Below, piece by piece: positions 1 through 5,821 of a stretch of DNA of 7,371 nt; the stretch's first letter is position 1; every line of letters starts with the position of its first letter. This DNA comes from Planctomycetaceae bacterium (GTDB taxonomy: Bacteria > Planctomycetota > Planctomycetia > Pirellulales > Pirellulaceae). The stretch lies in assembly GCA_003455945.1 (NCBI GenBank), contig DMPQ01000505.1, forward strand, positions 2,307 to 9,677, given 5' to 3'. The notes under the pieces were generated by a model. It had not been told where the DNA came from. It saw only the letters and a program-made list of their open reading frames with translations, and made no database searches. Made by a program: the position numbers and the translations under genes.

Positions 1-120
1 CAGCCGAGCCGCGAGGATGTTCGAGCGTCGCATGAGATCGACTCTCCCGAGAAGCCTGAGGAACGATGCGTGGCGAAAGGACGCCCCCGAGTCTACAAGG
101 TCGGCCGGCGTGCGGGGACC

Positions 121-144
121 GCAAGATGAGTCGCAAGATGAGTC
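121..144. repeat. 12-bp perfect tandem duplication
   Basis: The unit gcaagatgagtc occurs twice head to tail at 121-132 and 133-144, with a partial third match (gcga) after it. It lies in non-coding DNA upstream of the Fae-like gene. A two-copy repeat of this size is most simply explained by replication slippage, and no function is implied. Confidence 0.8.
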
Positions 145-229
145 GCGACGCGGCTGAGGCGGGCGATGAACGACGGCGAGCGGCGAGTTCCCCGCGCTCG
201 GTCCCCTCCGCTCCGCTTCGTCGGTCGCC

Positions 230-235
230 TAGAAT
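230..235 (+). promoter_or_regulatory. Candidate -10 element for the Fae-like gene
   Basis: TAGAAT at 230-235 resembles the sigma-70 -10 consensus TATAAT and stands out in very GC-rich DNA. It lies 87 bases before the preferred ATG at 323. The same eight bases, TAGAATCG, recur 101 bases upstream of the cytochrome gene, which supports a shared promoter role. I see no good TTGACA-like -35 box at the usual spacing. Confidence 0.35.
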
Positions 236-310
236 CGCCGCCGACGCGAGCCGTCGTCGAGGCCCGTGTCAGGAAACTTCGGATCGATCGACGAACTCCG
301 CGAACGGAAC

Positions 311-317
311 AGGAAAG
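311..317 (+). promoter_or_regulatory. Ribosome binding site fixing the Fae-like start
   Basis: AGGAAAG ends five bases before the ATG at 323, a normal distance for a Shine-Dalgarno element. The upstream in-frame GTG at 266 has no comparable purine-rich tract, so this site favours the shorter 181-residue protein. Confidence 0.55.
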
Positions 318-322
318 ACGCG

Positions 323-868
323 ATGGCCGAACGGATCGTGATGCGGACGGGCGAGGCTGTGGTCGAGGACGAGGCGGCATGGTCGGCGGCCGAACCGGAG
401 GTGGTGATCGGCGAGCTCGACGGACCGGTCGGCCAGGCGATCGCCGGTCTGATGGGCGATCAGTCCAAGGGGCATTCCAAGGTCTTTGCGATCCTCGACT
501 GCGACGTGCAGGTCAAGCCGGTGACGGTGATGGTCAGCAAGGTGACCGTGACCAGCAACCGCTACACCAACATCCTGATGGGGACGGTCCAGGCGGCGAT
601 CGCCAACGGCGTGCTCGACGCGGTCCGCGCCGGCGACATTCCCGAGGAGAAGGCGAACGATCTGGGAATCATCGTCTCGGTCTGGCTCGATCCGGCCGTG
701 CTGACCGAAGAGATCGATCACGAGATCCTCTTTCGAACGCATCGGGCGGCCATGGCCAAGGCGATCGGCAAGGCGATGCGAGGGGAACCGACGATCGACT
801 GGCTGCTCGAGAACCAGGATCGGATCACGCACACCTTCCACAAGCTCGCTCTCGACGGCGAGCTCTGA
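323..868 (+). CDS. fae: Formaldehyde-activating enzyme (Fae) family protein
   Basis: Fae condenses formaldehyde with tetrahydromethanopterin to give methylene-H4MPT, the entry step of H4MPT-linked formaldehyde oxidation in the cytoplasm. The predicted product is 181 residues; the Methylorubrum enzyme is about 170. Recognition rests on an almost gapless match to the family: GEAVV near residue 10, IGELDGPVG at 29-37, a KPVTVMVSKVTV block at 65-76 (family KPxTxMxxKVT), the helix ending in DAV at 99-101, GDIPEEKANDL at 104-114, and a C-terminal RITHTFHK like the family's THPF. The histidine proposed as catalytic, in the family segment IAHxDLIIG, aligns here with Glu24 in AAEPEVVIG. The protein may therefore be one of the Fae paralogues (Fae2/Fae3-like) of unknown activity rather than a true Fae. 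The start at 323 is chosen for its AGGAAAG site; a GTG at 266 would add 19 residues that do not resemble the family. No other C1 gene is adjacent. Family assignment is confident, activity is not. Confidence 0.85.
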   Translation: MAERIVMRTGEAVVEDEAAWSAAEPEVVIGELDGPVGQAIAGLMGDQSKGHSKVFAILDCDVQVKPVTVMVSKVTVTSNRYTNILMGTVQAAIANGVLDAVRAGDIPEEKANDLGIIVSVWLDPAVLTEEIDHEILFRTHRAAMAKAIGKAMRGEPTIDWLLENQDRITHTFHKLALDGEL

Positions 869-889
869 ACGGCAAGGACCGCAGCCCCT

Positions 890-906
890 CGTCAACGGAG
901 TTGACG
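890..906. other. Small perfect inverted repeat in convergent spacer
   Basis: CGTCAAC (890-896) and GTTGACG (900-906) form a perfect 7-bp stem with a three-base loop, 21 bases after the Fae-like stop codon. No T-run follows it, so it is not a classical intrinsic terminator. It could stabilise the 3' end of the mRNA or be fortuitous. Confidence 0.4.
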
Positions 907-927
907 TCGATCCCTGTCCGACGGCGC

Positions 928-955
928 GCCCGCCTCTGATGCGGGCCGCTTCTTT
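928..955 (+). terminator. Weak candidate terminator after the Fae-like gene
   Basis: GCCCGC (928-933) pairs with GCGGGC (941-946) across a seven-base loop, followed by CGCTTCTTT, which is only loosely T-rich. It sits between two convergent genes, where a terminator is expected. The minus strand has no T-tract after the stem, so it would serve the plus-strand gene only. Confidence 0.35.
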
Positions 956-976
956 CGGTCTCGTTGCCGGGCCGCG

Positions 977-1921
977 TCAACCGACCGGTTCGCCGTCCGG
1001 TTCGAGCTGATGCCCGCAGACGCGACAGAAGACCGCGTCGCGCTCGTGCCCTTCGAGCAGGCAATGCGGACAGGTCTGCGTCAGCGCATGGTCGTGACGT
1101 CGCACCGCCAGGAGTTCGGCCGAAACGAAGCCGGTCGGCACGATGATCAGGCTGTAGCCGATCAGGATCAGGACGGCCGACACGAACTTGCCGAGGGGCG
1201 TTTGCGGGACGATGTCCCCGTAGCCGACCGTCGTCATCGTGACGATCGCCCAGTAGATCGATTGGGGAATCGAGTCGAACCGCGAGTTGCGGTCTCCCAG
1301 ATGTTCGATCTCGTACATCGTCGCTCCCGAGACGGTGACGACGATCGCCACGAACGACAGGAAGACGATCACCTTGCCGCGCGCCTGCCAGATCGCCTGT
1401 CCCATCTCCGTCGCGTCTTCGGATAGGTGGAACAGGTTCAGCACCCGAAAGACCCGCAGCAGCCGGAACGATCGCAGGATCGGAAACGAGATCACCCCTC
1501 CCGAGATCAGCCCGACATACGACGGCAGGATCGACGCCAGATCGATCAGCCCCCAGAAGCTCGTCGCATAGGCGCGGCGGTTCGTGACGCAGTACAGACG
1601 CAACAGGTACTCGATCGAGAACAGAAGCGTGAAGCCCCACTCGAGCACGATCAGCTTGTCGTGATGCTGCGCCGAGATCGACGGCACCGACTCCAGCGAT
1701 ACCGCGACGATGCTGGCGAAGATCGCCGTCAGCAGAAAGAGATCGAAGAGCTTTCCGCCGCGCGTGTCCGATTCGAAGATCGTCTCGTAGAGGCGATCGC
1801 GAAAGCCGACCGGGCGAGGGACAGCCTTGCGAGGTCGGCGGCGTCGATGAGGGGCGGACATGCAGCAGTCGCTCCGAAACGAACCGAGCGTCAGGCGTTC
1901 TCGAGGTCGGCGAGAGGACAT
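977..1921 (-). CDS. Voltage-gated-type potassium channel with C-terminal zinc ribbon
   Basis: The predicted product is a 314-residue inner-membrane ion channel of the six-transmembrane type (ion transport family). Hydrophobic segments fit S1 (about 58-78), S2 (91-110), S3 (121-139), an arginine-bearing S4 (147-164, motif RSFRLLRVFRV with regularly spaced Arg), S5 (183-205), a pore helix (218-230) and S6 (243-270). The selectivity filter TTVGYGD at 230-236 is the potassium signature. After S6 comes a soluble tail with Cys284/Cys287 and Cys299/Cys302, a CxxC-x11-CxxC zinc-ribbon-like motif instead of the RCK/TrkA-N domain of many bacterial channels. The first 40 residues are Arg-rich and cytoplasmic. 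The start at 1921 is chosen because AGGAGGGG lies just upstream; an internal Met at residue 21 (1861) has a poorer site and would give 294 residues. The gene converges on the Fae-like gene and diverges from the cytochrome operon, so it is probably transcribed alone. Physiological role (voltage sensing, K+ flux) is inferred from family. Confidence 0.9.
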   Translation of the reverse strand: MSSRRPRERLTLGSFRSDCCMSAPHRRRRPRKAVPRPVGFRDRLYETIFESDTRGGKLFDLFLLTAIFASIVAVSLESVPSISAQHHDKLIVLEWGFTLLFSIEYLLRLYCVTNRRAYATSFWGLIDLASILPSYVGLISGGVISFPILRSFRLLRVFRVLNLFHLSEDATEMGQAIWQARGKVIVFLSFVAIVVTVSGATMYEIEHLGDRNSRFDSIPQSIYWAIVTMTTVGYGDIVPQTPLGKFVSAVLILIGYSLIIVPTGFVSAELLAVRRHDHALTQTCPHCLLEGHERDAVFCRVCGHQLEPDGEPVG

Positions 1922-1931
1922 CGTAGTCGAT

Positions 1932-1939
1932 CCCCTCCT
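1932..1939 (-). promoter_or_regulatory. Ribosome binding site of the channel gene
   Basis: Read on the minus strand this is AGGAGGGG, a strong anti-16S match ending 10 bases before the ATG at 1921. The spacing is slightly long, but it is much better than anything in front of the alternative Met at 1861. Confidence 0.5.
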
Positions 1940-2036
1940 GTCTCGGGCTGACCGTTCGGGGCGTGGCTCATCCGGCTTCGCGACCGACTCGCTTCCGAAC
2001 CGCCGGCAAAAGGAGGCATCGCGCGGAGCCCGCGGT

Positions 2037-2042
2037 TAGAAT
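2037..2042 (+). promoter_or_regulatory. Candidate -10 element for the cytochrome/DUF1501 operon
   Basis: TAGAAT at 2037-2042, within the context TTAGAATCGGG, lies 101 bases upstream of the cytochrome ATG. It shares TAGAATCG with the site at 230-237 ahead of the Fae-like gene. No clear -35 box is visible. The implied 5' leader would be roughly 90 bases. Confidence 0.35.
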
Positions 2043-2143
2043 CGGGAGCGTTCGGTCTCGCACCGCTCGCTGCAGCGAACCTCCGAAGTACCGAACGCCC
2101 CGCCCGCTCCCCATCCCACCTCGCTTCGACACGGACGCCGCCG

Positions 2144-5100
2144 ATGAGTCGTCTCGTCCTTCGGTCGCTTGCGCCGCCGCTCGTTTCCGTTCGGCCCGTT
2201 TCTCGGCGGCGCCTTCTTCGACCGCACTGGCCGCTGCTCGCGCGAGCGATCGTGCTGCTCGCGGTGGCGCTCGCCGGCACATCGATCGTTTCCGCCGCCG
2301 ACGATCCTTTCCGCTCGATCGTCGCGCCGGTCCTGGCGCGGCGTTGCCTGAGCTGCCATGCCGACGATGAGCGCAAGGGAGGACTCTCGCTGCAGAGTGC
2401 CGAGGCGCTGGCCGGAGGGGACTCGGGGGCGTTGGTCGAACCGGGTGATCCGGACGCGAGTCTGCTGATCGAGATGATCGAGCCGACCGACGGGAGCGCG
2501 GCGATGCCCGAGGAGGCGGACCCGCTCGATCGCGATTCGATCGATGCGATCCGCGCTTGGATCGCCGACGGCGCCCGCTGGCCTGACGGCTTCCGGATCG
2601 AGAAGCCGACCGTTGCCGATCTCGATTGGTGGTCGCTCAGGCCGCTGCATCGCCCCGATCTTCCCGAGGTCGATGACGCCGAACCGGCTGAGCTCCGCTC
2701 GCCGATTGATCGCTTCCTGCTCGCCGAGTTGCGACGAAACGGCTTGGGCTTCTCGCCGCCGGCCGATCGTCGCACGCTGATCCGCCGCCTGACCTACGAC
2801 CTGACCGGACTGCCGCCGACCCCCGATCGGATCGCCCGGTTCGTCGACGATCCGGATCCGCTCGCCTACGAGAAACTGGTCGACGAACTGCTGGATTCGC
2901 CGCACTACGGCGAGCGGTGGGCGCGGCATTGGCTGGATGTCGTGCAGTACGGCGACACCCACGGCTACGACAAGGACAAGCTCCGCGAAAACGCCTGGCC
3001 CTATCGCGACTATGTCATTCGCGCGTTCAGCGAGGACAAGCCGTACGGTCGCTTCGTGCGCGAACAACTGGCAGGTGATCGCTTCTGGCCCGAATCGCCC
3101 GACGGAGTCGTCGCGACCGGCTTCATCGCCGCCGGCCCGTGGGACTTCATCGGGCATGCCGAAGTCGACGAGTCGAAGATCGACGGCCAGATCGCTCGCA
3201 GTCTGGATCGAGACAACATGGTGTCGAGCGCGCTCAACACCTTCACCAGCCTGACGGTGCAGTGCGCTCGATGCCACGACCACAAGTTCGATCCGGTGAC
3301 GATGGAGGACTACTATGCGCTGCAGGCGGTCTTTGCGGCGATCGATCGAGCCGATCGGTCCTACGATCCCGATCCCTCGGTCGCCGTGCGACGTCTCGAG
3401 CTGACTCGTGAGATCGCAGCGGTCGAGCGCGAAGGGAACGAGACCGACGCGGCGATCGCTTCGAAGATGACCGACGAGCTGCGCTCGCTCCGGCAGCGTC
3501 TGGAAGAGCTGCAACGCTCGACCACCGAGATCGATGACCCAAGCTCCCCGCGCACCGAGGCCTACGGCTGGCACTCTCAGGTTGCCGTGGAGCCCGATCG
3601 GGCGAAGTGGGTACAGGTCGATCTCGGTCGGTCGCTGCCGATCGATCGGATTCTGCTCGTCGCTGCCGACGAGTACGGTTTCGGCGATTTCGGCTTTCCC
3701 GAACGCTATCGAGTCGAGGTCTCGGACGACGCCGACTTTCGGCAGCCTCGCTTGCTGCACGACGGGATCGCCGACGACGCGCATCGGCCGGGCCGTTTTG
3801 CGGTCGTGGTCGACGCTGACGAGACGGCCGCAAGGTTCGTCCGCGTAACGGCCGAGCGTCTCTGGAATCGTCGACGTTCGGGAGAACCTCTGTCGAACGA
3901 TTGGATCTTCGCGCTCGGCGAACTGACCGTCGTCTCGAACGGAGCGATCGCGGCGATTCGCGAGGTGACGTCGCTCGATTCGATCGAGGCCCCTCCCCGC
4001 TGGTCGCGAGTCGCGCTGATTGACGGCATCTACGGCTCCCGCTCGCTCGCCGATCGCTTCGCGACTCGTTCGTCCAGCCCGACGAACGGGTTTCACAGCG
4101 AGTTCGCGACGCAGGCGACGGCGACCAAATCGGTCGCGATCGATCTGGGCGAGACGCGATCGATCGATCAGATCCGCCTGGTCCCGGCCAAGCCGGTCGA
4201 TTGGCAACCGACGACTCCGGGCTTCGGCTTTCCGGTCCGCTATCGGATCGAACTCTCGGATGAGGCCGAGTTCACGTCCCCCCGAGTCGCGGTCGATCGA
4301 TCGGAGAGCGATCAGCCGAACCCGGGAGACGAGATCGTCGAGTTCGAGTTGCGGGATCAGGCGCGCTTCGTCCGACTGGTCGCCGAGCGACTGTGGGACC
4401 GTGGCGAGAACCGCTTTGCCTTCGCACTCGCCGAGATCGAGATCGTTTCCGCAGGCGAGAACGTCGCCGCAGGCAGGCCGGTCCTGCCGTCCGATTCGAT
4501 CGACGCCGGATTGTGGCATCGGGATGCGCTGACCGACGGCTACTCGAGTCGCGCGGCTCTCGTCGCGCCGGTCGAGCAGCTCGCGGCTCTGGTCGCTCCC
4601 GAAGAGGATCGCCGCGAGGCCGAGTCGATTCGCGAGTTGCTCGAGCGGCGGACGGCCGAGACGCTGGGGCCCGAATTGCCGGCGCGACGCGCCGAGATCG
4701 ACCGACGCCTCGATCGCCTGCGAGCCGAACTCGACGCACTCCCCGCTCCGTCCCAAGTCTACGCCGGAACGGTCCATGCCGGCTCCGGGGCGTTTCGAGG
4801 CCGAGCGGGTCTCGGTCCTCGTGAGATCCGCGTGCTCGCGCGCGGCGACGTGACTCGCCCCGGCGAACTTGCTTCCCCCGGAGCGGTCCCTCTCATTCCC
4901 GACGTCCCTGCTCGATTCGATCTCGCCGATCCGAACGACGAGAGCGCTCGGCGTGCGGCGCTCGCCGAGTGGATCGTACGCGACGACAATCCGCTGACCT
5001 GGCGTTCGATCGTCAATCGGATCTGGCTCCATCACTTCGGCCGCGGCATCGTCGATTCGCCGAACGACTTCGGCCGCGGCGGTCAGCTCCCCTCGCATCC

Positions 5101-5788
5101 CGAGCTGCTCGATTGGTTGGCGGTCGAGTTCCGCGACGGCGGCCAGTCGTTCAAGCGACTTCACCGTATGATCTGTCTGAGCAGCGCCTATCGTCAGCAG
5201 GTGGCGCGGAACTCGGAAGCGGAGCGGATCGACGGCGGCAACCGGCTGCTGTGGCGCATGAACCGTCGAAGACTGTCGGCCGAAGAGGTGCGCGACTCGA
5301 TCCTGCTCCTCGCCGGGCGTCTCGATACGCGAATGGGAGGTCCGGGCTTCATGGACTTCGTCATCGAACGTCCCGAGCATTCGCCTCACTACGAGTATCA
5401 GAAGTACGATCCGCTCGATCCGGCGACGCACCGCCGCTCGATCTACCGGTTCATCGTCCGTTCGCAGCCGCAACCGTTCCTGACGACCCTCGACTGCGCC
5501 GATCCGTCGATGTCGGTCGCGAAGCGGGACGAGACACAGACGTCGCTCCAGGCGCTCGCGATGCTCAACAACCGCTTCGTCGTCGCGATGGCGGACGAGT
5601 TGGCGGCGCGAGCCGAACGCGATGCGCCCGATCTCGAAGGGCAGATCGAATCGCTCTTCCTGCGCGCGATCGGACGGCTTCCGTCGCGCGACGAGCTTGC
5701 TGCCCTCGCCGAGTATGCCCGCGAGTTCGGCCTCGCCAACACCGGGCGCATGATCGTCAATCTGAACGAGTTCGTCTTTGTCGACTGA
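2144..5788 (+). CDS. Planctomycete cytochrome c protein, PSCyt1-PSCyt2(DUF1549)-PSD1(DUF1553)
   Basis: This is a 1214-residue predicted exported haem protein of a family expanded in Planctomycetota; its biochemical function is not established. Residues 1-51 form a long signal peptide: an Arg-rich n-region, a hydrophobic core at about 31-47 and a likely cleavage after VSA. PSCyt1 follows (about 57-150) with haem motif CLSCH at 68-72. PSCyt2/DUF1549 spans about 186-400 and includes the conserved LTGLPPTP, SPHYGERWARHWLD and a second haem motif, CARCH, at 374-378. A first coiled coil (about 413-463) precedes two tandem discoidin (F5/8 type C)-like modules (about 471-636 and 645-803), then a second coiled coil (about 807-866). 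PSD1/DUF1553 occupies about 930-1190, with NRIWLHHFGRGIV, PSHPELLDWLA and TSLQALAMLNNRFV typical of the family. The ATG at 2144 has no obvious Shine-Dalgarno sequence but gives a proper signal peptide. The DUF1501 gene follows after 33 bases. A role in extracellular polysaccharide or sugar oxidation is only an inference from the binding-like modules. Confidence 0.93.
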   Translation: MSRLVLRSLAPPLVSVRPVSRRRLLRPHWPLLARAIVLLAVALAGTSIVSAADDPFRSIVAPVLARRCLSCHADDERKGGLSLQSAEALAGGDSGALVEPGDPDASLLIEMIEPTDGSAAMPEEADPLDRDSIDAIRAWIADGARWPDGFRIEKPTVADLDWWSLRPLHRPDLPEVDDAEPAELRSPIDRFLLAELRRNGLGFSPPADRRTLIRRLTYDLTGLPPTPDRIARFVDDPDPLAYEKLVDELLDSPHYGERWARHWLDVVQYGDTHGYDKDKLRENAWPYRDYVIRAFSEDKPYGRFVREQLAGDRFWPESPDGVVATGFIAAGPWDFIGHAEVDESKIDGQIARSLDRDNMVSSALNTFTSLTVQCARCHDHKFDPVTMEDYYALQAVFAAIDRADRSYDPDPSVAVRRLELTREIAAVEREGNETDAAIASKMTDELRSLRQRLEELQRSTTEIDDPSSPRTEAYGWHSQVAVEPDRAKWVQVDLGRSLPIDRILLVAADEYGFGDFGFPERYRVEVSDDADFRQPRLLHDGIADDAHRPGRFAVVVDADETAARFVRVTAERLWNRRRSGEPLSNDWIFALGELTVVSNGAIAAIREVTSLDSIEAPPRWSRVALIDGIYGSRSLADRFATRSSSPTNGFHSEFATQATATKSVAIDLGETRSIDQIRLVPAKPVDWQPTTPGFGFPVRYRIELSDEAEFTSPRVAVDRSESDQPNPGDEIVEFELRDQARFVRLVAERLWDRGENRFAFALAEIEIVSAGENVAAGRPVLPSDSIDAGLWHRDALTDGYSSRAALVAPVEQLAALVAPEEDRREAESIRELLERRTAETLGPELPARRAEIDRRLDRLRAELDALPAPSQVYAGTVHAGSGAFRGRAGLGPREIRVLARGDVTRPGELASPGAVPLIPDVPARFDLADPNDESARRAALAEWIVRDDNPLTWRSIVNRIWLHHFGRGIVDSPNDFGRGGQLPSHPELLDWLAVEFRDGGQSFKRLHRMICLSSAYRQQVARNSEAERIDGGNRLLWRMNRRRLSAEEVRDSILLLAGRLDTRMGGPGFMDFVIERPEHSPHYEYQKYDPLDPATHRRSIYRFIVRSQPQPFLTTLDCADPSMSVAKRDETQTSLQALAMLNNRFVVAMADELAARAERDAPDLEGQIESLFLRAIGRLPSRDELAALAEYAREFGLANTGRMIVNLNEFVFVD
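3554..4552 (+). repeat. Internal tandem duplication encoding two discoidin-like modules
   Basis: The two halves of this segment encode clearly homologous modules in direct order (residues about 471-636 and 645-803 of the cytochrome protein). Shared landmarks, in order, are: VDLG followed by IDxIxLV; GFPxRYRxExSDxAxF; ARFVRxxAERLWxR; FALxExxxVS; and a closing SDSI/LDSI block ending in AL-x-DG. The modules resemble F5/8 type C domains, which commonly bind carbohydrate. At DNA level the copies have diverged, so the duplication is old. Confidence 0.75.
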
Positions 5789-5808
5789 GGCGCGATGCGT
5801 CGCGCGAC

Positions 5809-5813
5809 GGGAG
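5809..5813 (+). promoter_or_regulatory. Ribosome binding site favouring the 5822 start
   Basis: GGGAG ends eight bases before the ATG at 5822, an ideal distance. The upstream in-frame ATG at 5795 has only GAGG overlapping the previous stop codon, with a four-base gap. This favours 5822, though 5795 cannot be excluded. Confidence 0.5.
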
Positions 5814-5821
5814 TCCGATCG

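Larger units (their letters stand above)
1..322. other. Upstream stretch without a supportable gene
   Basis: I see no convincing coding region in these 322 bases. The first reading frame is open from the window edge to a TGA at 127-129, giving 42 residues rich in Arg, Glu and Pro with no recognisable family. It could be the tail of an upstream gene, but nothing supports that. The stretch contains a 12-bp tandem duplication at 121-144, a possible -10 element at 230-235 and the ribosome binding site of the Fae-like gene at 311-317. Confidence 0.5.
1922..2143. promoter_or_regulatory. Divergent intergenic region, channel gene / cytochrome operon
   Basis: These 222 bases separate two genes transcribed away from each other and should hold both promoters. 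I find no credible small gene. Visible elements are the channel's ribosome binding site, an AAAAGGAGG tract at 2008-2016 on the plus strand with no start codon at a usable distance, a short inverted repeat CGCGG/CCGCG at 2022-2034, and the -10-like TAGAAT at 2037-2042. The short inverted repeat abuts the -10-like box and could be an operator, but 5-bp GC-only stems are common by chance here. Confidence 0.45.

Noticed and set aside
1..129. Possible C-terminal end of an upstream protein in the first frame
   Set aside because: Only 42 codons are visible and they show no recognisable motif. An open stretch of this length is expected by chance at this GC content.
166..939. Plus-strand open frame of 257 codons overlapping the Fae-like gene
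   Set aside because: It is out of frame with a clear Fae-family protein and translates to repetitive Arg/Gly/Asp-rich sequence typical of a shifted frame in GC-rich DNA.
2008..2016. AAAAGGAGG as the ribosome binding site of a small gene in the divergent region
   Set aside because: No ATG, GTG or TTG lies at a usable distance downstream, so it does not define a gene.
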